Below are positions 39,703 through 50,357 of a stretch of 64,000 nt of DNA, piece after piece. The position numbers and the translations under genes are program-made. Source of the stretch: Xiphydria camelus (taxonomy: Eukaryota; Arthropoda; Insecta; Hymenoptera; Xiphydriidae); contig OY783193.1 of the NCBI GenBank assembly GCA_963678675.1, forward strand, positions 31,587,082 through 31,651,081. Direction: 5' to 3'. Numbering within the stretch: position 1 is the stretch's first letter; the number at the start of each line of letters is the position of its first letter. The notes under the pieces were generated by a model, which had not been told where the DNA came from, ran no database searches, and saw only the letters and a list, made by a program, of their open reading frames with translations.

Positions 39703-40269
39703 CCTGCTTCAGCATTCCTTGCTCCTTGCAAAGGATCAATATTGTTCGCATTTGCGAACCCGTAGTCCTTATGCGCGGAATGCCTCGTCAGCTCTTATCC
39801 CTTATTATATATTTTTTAACCGACTCGAAAAACAATAACAACTTCGTCAGGCTAGCACAGAATGAGAATAACTACAAATTTTATCGGGCAAATGGCAAGC
39901 GCACAAGAAATAAGAAAATTATCGAGTGGAGAAGCACGTGGTTTCTCGGTAGCGAAACGAATGACCGCTTTACGTTCTCTTCTACGACCGAACAAAAAGT
40001 GATTCCTCCCAAATTGATATAGCCTTCTTATGATGAGATGAAATTGCAAGAATACCGTAAATCATTATCGTTGTCACGGAAATCGATTACAAAACGATGA
40101 AACTATTGCTCTTTTACGTGATAAAAGAAAGAGAAGATCAGAAATCTCACATTCCCACACCTTCGTCGCGAACTCCTACTCAGAGCCGCACGTGACATGC
40201 CGTATAACCAAGGTGTGAAGTCGGGTTCACACTGTTCGTTCTAATAGAAATTAGGCCTAATATGGTGTA
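39703..40269. other. Upstream region of Chk1
   Basis: Chk1 5' UTR and promoter expected here. The ORFs on both strands (39726-40022, 39852-40049) have no family resemblance. Confidence 0.4.
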
Positions 40270-40580
40270 CCGTATGTCCGCGATCAAAGCACCACAAAAT
40301 TGCGAGTTTTGCATGAGCACCCCTGTAGGTCTCCTCGTCCAATAGAATTACCGGAAAAACGTGAATGCGCATGTGTAGTCATCCGCGAGTGTGGGGTGTC
40401 AGCAAGTTCAGATTGGTTATCGAAATAACCGATCTGAACTTGCTGACACGCCAGCACTCGCGGATGACTACGCATGCGCACTCACGCTTCTCCGGTGATT
40501 CTATTGGACGAGGAGACCCACAGAGGTGCTCATGCAAAACTCGCAATTTTGCTATGGGCTAATTGATCGCGGACATATGG
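40270..40580. mobile_element. Palindromic MITE family B, copy 1 (TA flanked, GTATGTCCGCGATC ends)
   Basis: Ends CCGTATGTCCGCGATC / GATCGCGGACATATGG, both next to TA. Nearly full-length inverted arms with CTCCTCGTCCAATAGAAT, CATCCGCGAGTG and CAGCAAGTTCAGAT meeting at a short centre. Shares sequence with 41846-42161 and 52422-52771. The short ORFs within are palindrome artefacts. Confidence 0.85.
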
Positions 40581-40593
40581 TAATGTTTAGGGC

Positions 40594-40711
40594 AAGTTCC
40601 ACAATTCGGGCTTATCTAGATAAACTCGGTTTAAATCCTCATTCTCGAGCGCTCATTGGTTGGACGGATGATTTAAACTCCGTTTAAGAGTTAAGCCCGA
40701 GTTGTGGAACC
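40594..40711. mobile_element. Small inverted-repeat MITE
   Basis: AAGTTCCACAATTCGGGCTTA at the left (quoted in part: AGTTCCACAATTCGGGCTTA) and TAAGCCCGAGTTGTGGAAC at the right, with inner ACTCGGTTTAAATC / GATTTAAACTCCGT. It starts 14 bp after the preceding MITE. Confidence 0.65.
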
Positions 40712-40763
40712 GGGAGTTGTGGAATGGGCGTTTTTTGGTGTGGTTTTGACCGTTTTGACTGAC

Positions 40764-40868
40764 CGATATATCGAAATAAATATATCGATATATCGATAGC
40801 AAAATATCGATTAAAATATATCGATATATTTGAGGAATAGATCGATATATTTAAAATATCGATATATC
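40764..40868. repeat. Degenerate ATATCGAT microsatellite
   Basis: About a dozen imperfect ATATCGAT/TATCGATA units in roughly 100 bp. Simple-sequence DNA. Confidence 0.7.
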
Positions 40869-40899
40869 ATTGCCATCCCTAATCCCTACCCATGTCGCG

Positions 40900-41689
40900 T
40901 CTGTAGTCAGACTTAACTTAAAATCCCTATTTCCGGAAATTACTAGATCTGTGGCGGCGCATTTAAACGCTTTGTATTAACGTTTAATCATCATTGTTCA
41001 TTAGGAAGTAAGGTATAGATGAAACGTAGTAGAGAGAAAGAACGAGAACGTCGGGGACTGCGTGATAAGCTAAATAAGTCGCGGGTCACAGTGGTTTCTA
41101 TTCGCGAGATTATAAACGCCTTTATTGAATGATAGACAGGGGATCTAAGCCGCAAGCCACTGCGATCTCCGTTTATAAATATGGTATTTCCTTTCACGAA
41201 CCGATAGGCCATAGTTTAGCTAGCGAGAACAGGTCCCCTTTCTTCGAGTCACGTAGGATGGGGGTCGACGCGTTCTTTCTTCGCACGTGGACGCGTGGTG
41301 CGTGGATTACATCATCGTGCGTAGAGGGAGAAAGTGGGAGTGGAGTCCTTGACTTCGCCTAGAGCCGAGTATTAGATTGGTTCCCCACCGTTGCCGAAAG
41401 GCGGGGACTTAGGATTTAAAAGGGTGCACTTTGCCGCTCGCGGGGCACTCAGATAAAGATTTATAACGCGACTTTATATTCGAAAATGTGCCAAAATATA
41501 TTCGATTGGTGATCACCTCATTTCAAGAAAGAATAGTTTTCTTTCTACCTAAATAAAACTCTCCAGTTCCTGATCCGCCTCCTTTCAAGCAGAGTGGGTT
41601 AGCACTCCACGGGCACGGACCTGCCCCCTGGAATTGGACAAAGAAGACCAGCCCGGCACGCAACACCCATAAATATCCTCCTGACTTTA
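40900..41689. other. GC-richer block, possible degenerate LTR or other old insertion
   Basis: Higher GC than surroundings, with a TATA-like GGATTTAAAAGGGTGCAC near 41413 and an AATAAA-type signal near 41550, an arrangement reminiscent of an LTR. I find no paired LTR, primer-binding site or pol ORF, so this is tentative. Confidence 0.2.
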
Positions 41690-41845
41690 TGCCGCGTTTA
41701 CACATGAATGGATTTAGTGGCATCAATAAGAACTGGCGCGCCAGCAAATTAAATTTTCAAGTGTAAACATCAAAGGCCCTTGCACACTGGACGCGTCAAG
41801 CGCCAAGCGTCGAGCAGCAACCAATGAACGCAGAGATATCTTGTA

Positions 41846-42161
41846 CTGTATGTCCGCGATCATTTGAACCATAGGAAAATTGCGAGTTTTGCATGAGCAC
41901 CCCTTTGGGTCTCCTCGTCCAATAGAATCACCGGAGAAGCGTGAATGCGCATGCGTAGTCATCCGCGAGTGTGGCGTCGTCAGCAAGTTCAGATCGATTA
42001 TTTCGATAACCGATCTGAACTTGCTGACGACGCCACACTCGCGGATGACTACGCATGCGCATTCACGCTTCTCCGGTGATTCTATTGGACAAGGAGACCC
42101 AAAGGGGTGCTCATGCAAAACTCGCAATTTTCCTATGGTTCAAATGATCGCGGACATACGG
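41846..42161. mobile_element. Palindromic MITE family B, copy 2
   Basis: Ends CTGTATGTCCGCGATCA / TGATCGCGGACATACGG, TA on each side (41844-41845, 42162-42163). Arms almost perfectly complementary over about 150 bp each, better preserved than copy 1, so probably the youngest copy. Confidence 0.88.
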
Positions 42162-42355
42162 TACGTGACGCTTGACGCTTCCCAAAAATGAGGTTGGCTG
42201 GGCAAAACTGAAGCAGATTGCGCCACGTATATAACGTATTAATGAGACAAAAAATTGAAAATCGAGTTTAATCGTCTCAATTTTATTCAATTTCGATTGC
42301 TTCTTTGTTTCTATCATATTATATTCGAAAGTGGTTATAACAGAAAATCGAGAAG

Positions 42356-43123
42356 ATGGCTTTTAGACCAACACTCGAAAACTTAGGAAGACTTCGAGGG
42401 ATGCTAGAAGGAGGCGTGCCAACTGCGGAGGTAGCAGAGACCATGAACTGTATTATGCGCACGGTACAACGCTGGATGAGACGGCTGATCGAGGACGAGC
42501 CTTTCCAGGATGGGCGCTGTCATAGTGGACCTGAGAGGATTACGACGCCAGAAGAGGATGGAGCGATCAGAGATACAATGGCAGAACATCCTTTCCTACC
42601 AGCGAAAGCGATTCCCCTTAATCTAAACATTGGAATCAGCCGGCAAACTACACAGCGCAGATTACACGAATCTGGTATTCACTGCAGGAAGGCAGCGAAG
42701 AAGATTTTGCTCACGGAGAGGAATAAGGAGCAACGTATCGATTTCGCCATGCGTCACTTAAATATGACCGTCGAAGAGTGGCGAAAAGTTATTTTCATGG
42801 ACGAGAAAGTATTCTCCACGGATAAGGACGGCCGATATCGAGTTTGGCGACTCAATAATACCCGATACGAGCCCGAAAATATTCTGCCAGTCGTACACAA
42901 CGGCCGCTCCACCGCAGCGTATTGGGGATGGATGTCCGGCGATGGCGTGGGGAATCTCGTCGAAATACGAAGAAACTTAAATGCCGAGCAGTACATTGAT
43001 TTACTCGATGGCGTAATGCTACCGGCTGTTCGAGAACGATATCCTGAAGAAGAACTACCGGTCATCTGTATCGTCGAGGACAATAGCCCGATCCATACCG
43101 CATGTGTCACGAGGACCATGTGA
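42356..43123 (+). pseudogene. Tc1/mariner-type transposase, C-terminally truncated
   Basis: Cut-and-paste transposase ORF of 255 residues; intact family members are around 340. Residues 1-60 carry the helix-turn-helix DNA-binding region (LENLGRLRGMLEGGVPTAEV, then MRTVQRWMRRL). The DDE domain shows FMDEKVFS with first catalytic Asp149 and IVEDNSPIHTA with second Asp242. The ORF then stops at VTRTM, so the third catalytic acidic residue and the C-terminus are absent; downstream is AT-rich non-coding DNA. It cannot be catalytically active as written. It is intronless and lies inside the inner TIR element. It may have mobilised TA-flanked MITEs such as family B, which is inference. Confidence 0.85.
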
Positions 43124-43360
43124 TCTCGGGAAAAGTTCTTTGCAATATATTTTTTTTTAATTCGAAAAACCTTAGAATTAAGTGTGTAAAAAATGTGGAA
43201 AAACTCTCTCCAGAGTCCTTTTAGGTCTCCCCGGTAAATTAGTTGATGTTTTTTAGAACAAATCTGTTACTTTATTATAATATTTATATACATATATGGT
43301 ACATATATGTATACTCCATATTTTCTAAATTGTTTGGATTTAATCGCAGTAATAAACTAT

Positions 43361-44440
43361 TCACTTTTTTCCGTTACATGTCGCATCAAAATAACTGGTC
43401 TTGTTCAGCGCGACAATGGCACTGAAATATGTCGGATAGTGCTTTTCAATTCTATCGATTACAATTGACGTGCCTTTAGTCGCATCAGCTCCACAGCGCA
43501 TCTCCTCTACAGCAAGAAAACTATCGGACAGAACGGAGAGATGAGTTGCGAGAGACGAAAGATTACGCATGACGCGATCTATGATACAAATCGATTTTAC
43601 AGCGGTACCTTGGTAAAAAATGCATCATAATGTCCTTATCACCAATGCCAGTAGCAGCGCCGACTTCCTGATGCACGTAAGTACCAACCCTAGGAATCTG
43701 AGAGTTTCCAATTCGACCGGAAATTTTATTCTCAGCATCATTCGTCGAAGTACCAGCAGTTATATGACCTTTCGTATCAATTTCAATGATACCAATAGTG
43801 TCGTAATTATCTTCGTTTAAACACTGCGCCGCCTTTAGCGCTTTATCTATCGATGCTAGATAATACGGACTGTACGATTCCGTCGGATCCGGTTTTATAT
43901 TCTGAAAAGGAACGCGAGGATCCAATTGAATTATACTCTTTACACTTGACGTAGCATCGTTTGTGGTAAGTTACCTTTCAAAAATTTGATTGACAATTAC
44001 TAGCTTTCCACTTTGTCCACATCTTCTGCGACTCAGTCATTTTCAATGACTCTTCGATGAATTCCATTTCAACGGCGAATTGAGTCGCAAGTTTTCCTCC
44101 TAGTAAGATACGTTTGGTATTGTCCAAGACTTTACAAGCGACCAAAATGGCATTCTTTACCTTCCTCAGTCCACCTACGGCTCTAACATCCGTTTTGACG
44201 CTGATAAGAAAACCGGAAAATGTTACGAGTATCAAAGATGTTTGCAAGAAGTAACAGAAAATAACAGGAAGTATAATCTTACCCATCCATGATCATTGCG
44301 TTCAAAGTTATTTCTCCGGACTCCATTCGAGTTTCCACCAAATCCTACAGTCATTCGACATTGAAAGCGTTCGCATTCACGGCAATTCTGGACGATTGCA
44401 TCAATGGCGTTCTGCTTCTGCTTATAAGTCGTATTCCATG
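43361..44440 (-). pseudogene. AGA: Aspartylglucosaminidase (N4-(beta-N-acetylglucosaminyl)-L-asparaginase) gene segment, decayed
   Basis: AGA is a lysosomal Ntn-hydrolase that cleaves the GlcNAc-asparagine bond. Four recognisable exons: about 44283-44440 (AIDAIVQNCRECERFQC, GFGGNSN), 43978-44206 (VRAVGGLRKVKNAI, LATQFAVEMEF), 43610-43910 (PDPTESYSPYY, DTIGIIEID, TSTNDAENKISGRIG) and 43361-43525 (AVEEMRCGADAT, IEKHYPTYFSA). Splice sites between them still look usable, so this is a genomic copy, not a retrocopy. Breaks: an extra G near 44322-44326 shifts the frame within GFGGNSN, and a TGA at 43978-43980 replaces the usual Trp codon after NCQSNF. The nucleophile Thr in DTIG is kept, but the usual GRVGDSP reads GRIGNSQ. 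The N-terminal exon is missing. It lies inside a transposon. Confidence 0.75.
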
Positions 44441-45102
44441 CTATAGACGAGTAAAGGTATTTGATAGCATAAAAATAAATAAATGATAAGAACAAATTGA
44501 TACTATGTCTACACAATAGCTGTCAGTCAAAATAGATCTATTTGGTCAAATTTCTCGAGCAATTTAGTAATTACCTATATCGGTGGAATTTGGATGATTC
44601 CATGTAATGATGACCAGTAGAATTGATTTATGGTCCTGTTTTGCTAAACAAATCAAATGCTATCAAAGGTGATATGCTTAAAGTTAGATATCAGCCGATG
44701 GTTCCGAGATCTCTGCGAAAGTTTTCCTACACAACGTAATGTAAGATTTAATGCTAAATAATTGTGAAAAGTTGGCCCCGACACGTGCGTTACGATGATG
44801 ACTTAATAAATAAACAGAGATAATAATTGCACAAAGACAATAAAATTTATTTATAACTTTAATTGACTACAATGGTTATGTTTACAGCTTTTTTTTTGAG
44901 TTTAAATGAACATTTTATTTTACTTTACACTATCGACACTTTATCTAAACAAAATTAATTTAATTTTCTTTCAATTTAGTTACAACTACTTTATACTATT
45001 CCTTTTTATGAAAAGTTATCTTTATGCGCCGAATTCACAAAGCTTAACCTATTGATCCCAAATCCTGCAATTTTGTTACCGCCGTACTTGACAGGGGTGC
45101 CT

Positions 45103-45252
45103 TTCTCGAGTCACTCGCAAAGTTACGTATACGCATCTTAGCCAATAGATCAATCAGGATCAAGTATTCCGTTGTGGTGCGGGTCCTGATTGGTCTACTC
45201 GCTAAGAAACGTATACGTTTCTCTTGCGAGTGATTCGAGAAAGGGGGCCCAG
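45103..45252. repeat. Dispersed 140-bp repeat, copy 2 (inverted relative to copy 1)
   Basis: Contains CTCGAGTCACTCGCAAAG, TCAATCAGGATCAAGTATTC and GGGTCCTGATTGGTCTACTC, the reverse complement of 29800-29935. Both copies fold back on themselves. Confidence 0.7.
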
Positions 45253-45359
45253 ACGGTTCTTTATCCGGCGATTAGTCTCCCGTATCGGGCATCTATACGC
45301 GACTCTACTAAACTTCCTCTTGAAATTCCCCAGCGACAGATTTCGTGAGCACGGGTGTA

Positions 45360-45572
45360 AACCCGGGCTCACGGAATCTGTCGCTGGTGACTTTTTTTAA
45401 ATGTTATTTTTAAACGTACTAACCAATGATTAATCAATCCTCGTGCTTTCATTAACGAGAGTAGACGTCACCGTAGCTAATGAGGGCATGAGAATTAATT
45501 GTTCACTGGTTAGTACGTTTAAAAATAAGGTTTAAAAAAAGTCACCAGCGACAGATTTCGTGAGCACGGGTG
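45360..45572. mobile_element. Palindromic MITE family A, copy 1
   Basis: AACCCGGGCTCACGGAATCT followed by GTCGCTGGTGACTTTTTTTA at the left; the inverted arm ends CGTGAGCACGGGTG. TA on both sides. Just to its left, beyond the TA, a 28-bp fragment (45330-45357) is the end of another family A copy facing it. Confidence 0.8.
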
Positions 45573-45838
45573 TACATTACGAACATGTCAAGGTTGTGGT
45601 TTTGGCACGCTGAAGCGATCAGTGTGAACGGTCACCAATTGAAGCAGCAAGCAGCAAGCGCTCGCTGCTCGACGCTTGGCGCTTGACGCGTCCAGTGTGC
45701 AAGGGCCTTAACTTGCATACACAAGTTGAATCTTTGCATGCATAGACCGAAAAAGTCTGTAGTATGCTGAAATCATGCAAGTAGAACTGGCGCGACCACT
45801 GGCGCCACTAAATCCATGCATGTGTAAACGCGGCATTA

Positions 45839-46220
45839 TTCACGAAGTTCTGAAGAGTGCAAATATGAATATTAAATAAATTCATTAATACAACGAACTT
45901 CGCAAGCTTTTTTTTGCAAGAATATCTGCCTTATATACCAACGATAGTTTCGTTAATTTTGTCAAGGTACATTTGGCATCTAATTTTGCACTCGCGTCCT
46001 GAAGCATTATTTGTCAAACTTCAATAATAATCGTTCAAAGCAATGCAACTTTATATTAGAATTGATTTCTCGTAGACATTTTTCTGTCTGAGTAATACGC
46101 TGATTAGAATTACTATGGGATTTACGAAAGTCATTTTATTGTGTAGTTTAGGTTATAAAATACCTGATATTCTTAAAAACGTCATAGTTTGTAGTTCATC
46201 ATCTGCTCTTTAACGTCAAC
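45839..46220. other. Upstream region of SNAPIN
   Basis: Non-coding, AT-rich. Carries the SNAPIN promoter and 5' UTR by position; no motif I can name. Confidence 0.4.
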
Positions 46221-46898
46221 ATGGATATAGACACTGGAAGTGATTGTACATCGGTAGATGATAAAACTGAAGATTTTTGCGAAAATCCTACAAGGGATGC
46301 TCTAACGGAAGGTCTTATGGGTATTTTAAAACCTACCATTGATCAGTTGGACGAAAGGATTCGTAGTACTAGGTACCAAACTGTATTTTCATTTTCAAAG
46401 TTACAATAAATTATGAAATCATATTCCTATTCTTAAAGTAACAAATATTGTACTACGTTGTATAAAAAATATTTATACGCACAATGATAAACTTCACTTA
46501 TATCGATATACATGTACCTTCACAAGACTTCTTATCGATCTATATAAAGTTACTTTTTGATTTCTTTCAGAATCAGCCAAATCGAGTTGAAGCAACAAAT
46601 CGATACCTTGACCGAAGAACTATCAAGAATATCGGAAGCTCTTCAATGTCCCTTAGAAATAGAGATTTATGTAAAGAAACTTGTGAATGCTAAACATAAA
46701 GTTACTATAGTTAATAATATTCTTCAAACAACGCAAGAGCGTCTTGACAAAATTCATCAGTGCGTTGAAAAAAATACGGCTAAACGGAAAGCATTATTGG
46801 ATAATAGTGGTGGTTTTTATAATAGTCAAACAACTGCTCAAGAGAAATCAATCAATTCTGAACCCGAAGGAGAGCAAAATACCTTGGATAATCACTAA
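46221..46898 (+). CDS. SNAPIN: SNAPIN (BLOC-1 subunit, SNARE-associated protein)
   Basis: Subunit of BLOC-1 and BORC that acts in endosome-lysosome and synaptic vesicle traffic. Two exons, 46221-46372 and 46571-46898; 480 nt, 159 residues. The N-terminus is acidic (MDIDTGSDCTSVDDKTEDF). The conserved body is a long coiled coil, residues about 45-130: LDERIRSTRISQIELKQQID, then YVKKLVNAKHKVTIVNNILQ and TTQERLDKIH. The C-terminal tail is low-complexity. Splice site ACTAG|GTACCA to TTTCAG is canonical. Its stop is only 96 bp from the HEMK2 start on the same strand. Confidence 0.9.
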
Positions 46899-46994
46899 AA
46901 GATTTTAATGTCAATGCGAGCATACATTATCGATGCATGTTAAATAATCTATAATAAAAACTAGGGAAAACTTGTTACGCGTGTCTGTGTAAAC

Positions 46995-47639
46995 ATGGAG
47001 ACGCCAGTAGTCCACTTATCCGTGGAAGATGAAGAAACGGTGTATACTCCTTCCGAAGATTCCTTTCTCCTCATAGATACTTTGGAAGCTGATTTGGAAA
47101 CATTGAAAGCTATGAAACCACTAATATGTATAGAAATTGGAAGTGGGTCTGGCGTTGTTATCACTGCTTTAGCTGCAGCTTTATGTAAATATCAGAAGGC
47201 ATATTTCTTAGCAACAGATATCAATCTTAATGCTTGTAAAGTTACCAAGAAAACAGGTATGTTCAATGTCGTTAATATAAACGTGGCTCATATGGACTTG
47301 GTAAATTGTATTCGTGCCAAAGATATGTTTGATATCATTATATTCAATCCACCTTATGTTGTAACGGAATCTTTAGAAGTTTCTGACAAACGATTGGTTT
47401 CAAAAACTTGGGCTGGTGGTCTATACGGTAGAGAAGTAATGGAAAGGGTGTTCGCATATATTCCAAAACTATTATCTGCAACTGGATTTTTTTACTTAGT
47501 CGTTGTTAAAGAAAATGATCCTAACTATATAATAAAGATATTCAGGAGTATGAGAATAAAAGGCAAAGTGGTAGCTGAAAGAAAAATCAGGGGAGAACAC
47601 CTCTATGTCCTAAGATTTGAAAAAGAATGTACTAAATAA
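46995..47639 (+). CDS. N6AMT1: HEMK2 / N6AMT1 class I methyltransferase
   Basis: SAM-dependent methyltransferase that, with TRMT112, methylates the Gln of the eRF1 GGQ motif. Single exon, 214 residues, the family length. Visible motifs: YTPSEDSFLL (17-26), the SAM-binding EIGSGSG (47-53), ATDIN with the acidic residue contacting SAM (Asp75), and the diagnostic NPPY (118-121). C-terminal VVAERKIRGEHLYVLRF is family-typical. No intron, unlike its neighbours. Very short spacer from SNAPIN suggests an insect-style tight gene pair with a promoter in or near the SNAPIN 3' end. Confidence 0.95.
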   Translation: METPVVHLSVEDEETVYTPSEDSFLLIDTLEADLETLKAMKPLICIEIGSGSGVVITALAAALCKYQKAYFLATDINLNACKVTKKTGMFNVVNINVAHMDLVNCIRAKDMFDIIIFNPPYVVTESLEVSDKRLVSKTWAGGLYGREVMERVFAYIPKLLSATGFFYLVVVKENDPNYIIKIFRSMRIKGKVVAERKIRGEHLYVLRFEKECTK

Positions 47640-48124
47640 TGATATATGATAAAACAAGATATTACAAGATTTCTCTCTCTTTCCTTATTTAACCTGTATG
47701 CACATGAATCAAGAGATAGGTACCTACATTCGCATGGATCTTTAATTAATACTATACGCGCGTAAAATATATAAAATGTACTAAAATTATGCAAATAAAA
47801 CATAATTAAAGAAGGAGATAGTGGCTTGGTATATTATTATTGTTATTGTCTAGGGGTGTGAACCGGAATCTTGATTTGAATATGAAGAAACAGTAATAAA
47901 CCGGCAAATGTAAGAAAGAAAATCTATGCTGTACTGTCATCACAGATATTGAATTAACTTTTATTTATAAATGGGAAGGCCAGTTTCTAAAATAATTATT
48001 TCGCAGATTGGTGAACATGACGTAGGTAAATAAACTAAAAAACTATCACGCATGTGCCGTAATTAACGACCCCTATTTTGTTTATAAATGGCGGTAAGGT
48101 TGTAACCGAAACATTCACGAAAAA
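47640..48124. other. Spacer between N6AMT1 and ZMYND10
   Basis: AT-rich; N6AMT1 3' UTR and ZMYND10 promoter by position. Nothing else recognised. Confidence 0.4.
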
Positions 48125-50153
48125 ATGATAGATCTACCGGAATATATTGTGGCGCCGTGGGACGGAGAAGTATACGCGCAGAGTTTGCAAATTTCCGACC
48201 TTGAAGATGTCGGCACGAAACAGTGAGATTTTTATAAAACTTTTAAGAGCAAATTGTAATAATATCAACATTTACAGCCACTAAAAGCGCATGTTTTTAA
48301 ATTCTAGATGGTGTGAATTCCATAAGAGATTGATGCTATTGAACCAACAAAGCGTTTTGGAGATTAGCAGCATGCGAGAAGAGAGCGTTAAAGAGTGGCT
48401 CGTCACTTTCGGAAAGGTCCTATATTGAGCTCTTCATCATTTTTTTTTATATGTATTTATATTTTCTGCTATCCTAACATCAGGTTTTACGTTTCCCGTA
48501 ATTGTCTTCTCAGATATCAGTTCTGATTTACGAGGCGATCCAAATTAAAGTTTGGAAGCAAAAGGTATTTCCATTGCTGATTGAACTGAATGGGGAACCA
48601 ACGAATACATTCGCTCTCTACAGTGTATTTTATCACGAGGGTGTAGTAACTTCTCTTTTGGAAAGCGTTTTATTTCACGTTGATAGCGCACAGACCATTG
48701 GCGATTCTACGCTAGATCTTGTTGATTATGCAGTAGGCAATGTTACTGCGCTTCTGTACGATAGCAAAGAAGATCGCGATCCAAGCTTCCAGGAAGACGC
48801 GAAGTGAGTTCACGTTGTCACTATTTACCAGGCCACGAATCTTGAACAAAAAATGACTCGAATACACCGCCAATTAGGTCGTGCCTTGTAGAATTGCTGG
48901 AGAAAAAGAAGGAACTAGAATTCGATATTGGAATAAAGTGCGTCTCGATCCTCCGTTATTTGGCTGAATTTGCCGATAACTTGCCTCTGAGCGTTCTGTC
49001 GCGGATGTTGACGACGCATGATGTTCCTTACCTTCTCACCGAGCTTATTGAGAAACAACCGTGGAGGAAACGTAATGAACAAGGTAGGTATAGCTGGGAG
49101 GCATAAAATATGCATAAAGTTCCACTGGGAGCTAGACAATCTTTATAATTTTAGGTGAAGTTTTGGTGTATAGCGGGGGTAAGTGGGAAAAAGTGAATGA
49201 CGAGGAAAAATTATGTAGAGCAGAGGGACAAGTGTGGATAGGTTTACGAGAGCTTCTTCTCAATCCTAATTGTGCTCCTTATTATGAGATTACAGAATTC
49301 AGGGTGTCTCAACTGTCGAAGGTAAACAATTAAACATTGAAAGTAACTTCAATCTTTAGAAAAAGTTTATATGGAACTCTTAGATGTACCTATTCTATTT
49401 GAAGTATATCAAAATTATTTGCATACGAAACTGTGATGACATTCCGATTACTTTAGTTACAGAAATATTTGCGTGAGCACGTGATCGATCAAATTTCCCC
49501 TTTGATTGAATTGAGAAGATGGCTTTGTCAATTGAACATACACTGCCCCCCTACGAATATACGAAAGCCAATAGTCATTGAAATAGTTCCACAGGTATCA
49601 AATATTTCAAAGATATTCGAGTGTATCTACCATATAATTAATAATAATAATAAGAATAACGATATATTTACAGTTCATTGTTGATCGAGGTTGTTTATTG
49701 TGTGAAATAACACCTTAGTTTACCCACGGTATTTTTTCCTCAGATTAGACAAGCAATCATAAAAAAGCATCACAAGAAATGGAAAAAATTGGCGAGACAG
49801 CAATCAAAATCTTTATTCAATAAAGATATGCAAACCATCAAAGATACAGCTCAAATATTAAGTGAGGCTTACGATTTGGATAAACTCGAATTCACAGAAC
49901 TGAAAAAGTGCTCCTTTTGTAAAGATGTGGCTACAAAGCGTTGTAGCCAATGCAAGGAAGTCTGGTATTGTGGTAGGTCAGTGTATTGTAAATTGTACAG
50001 AATTATTATACTATTTTCAAAACGAACCAAACAACCAAAACGTATATGTAATTCACCGCATAATTACATAGTAAATTGACTGTTTTCAGGACTTGTCAAG
50101 TGAAAGATTGGCCTAATCATAAGGAACTTTGTGTAAAGATTGTAAAAAAGTAA
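48125..50153 (+). CDS. ZMYND10: Zinc finger MYND domain-containing protein 10 (dynein arm assembly factor)
   Basis: Cytosolic co-chaperone for preassembly of axonemal dynein arms in ciliated cells (in insects chordotonal neurons and sperm). Eight exons: 48125-48222, 48308-48416, 48514-48803, 48878-49083, 49155-49321, 49457-49594, 49744-49976, 50090-50153; 1305 nt, 434 residues, family length. The N-terminal and central parts are a helical repeat region (MIDLPEYIVAPWDGEVYA, YLAEFADNLPLSVLSRML, IGLRELLLNPNC). The MYND zinc finger is residues 392-428: CSFCKDVATKRCSQC, WYCGRTCQ, WPNHKELC, with all eight Zn ligands present. The second donor (AAG|GTCCTA) is weak but the frame is continuous. Confidence 0.96.
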
Positions 50154-50357
50154 GGCCAAATGAAACGCTACATAAGCGTAATCTACGAAAATTATATTGA
50201 AAGAAAAACTACAAAATGCAATTTTACTGTGTGGATGTAACGAATAGAGTCAATCTAATGAGTTATGATAAGCAATTTTCGAAATGAGGTAGATGAGGAT
50301 GACGTCGAAAAGAAGTTCGACGTATGATACGATTTTAGTTGTTTTATTAAAACGAGC

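Larger units (their letters stand above)
41773..45709. mobile_element. Inner TIR element carrying a gene segment (AAGGCCCTTGCACACTGG ends)
   Basis: Terminal arms of about 45 bp: AAGGCCCTTGCACACTGGAC, GCGTCAAGCGCCAAGCGTCG, AGCAGC at the left, exactly inverted at 45660-45709. The 3.9 kb interior contains MITE B copy 2, a Tc1-type transposase fragment, an AGA gene segment, a dispersed repeat and a family A MITE. Target duplication not definable. Confidence 0.7.
41690..45835. mobile_element. Outer composite TIR element, TGCCGCGTTTACACATG ends, TTA target duplication
   Basis: TGCCGCGTTTACACATGAAT at 41690 and the inverted ATGTGTAAACGCGGCA at 45820-45835, flanked by TTA at 41687-41689 and 45836-45838. 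Arms also share GGATTTAGTGGC and AACTGGCGCG. The 3-bp TTA duplication suggests a PIF/Harbinger-like element. It encloses a second TIR element (41773-45709) and everything inside that. No transposase belonging to the outer element is seen. Confidence 0.7.

Noticed and set aside
40284..42191. Similar ORFs on both strands containing HSRMTTHAHSRFSG
   Set aside because: The same peptide appears on both strands because the DNA is a palindrome; not a protein family.
43361..44440. A functional AGA enzyme gene
   Set aside because: A frameshift near 44322-44326, an in-frame TGA at 43978-43980, a missing first exon and changed active-site-region residues.
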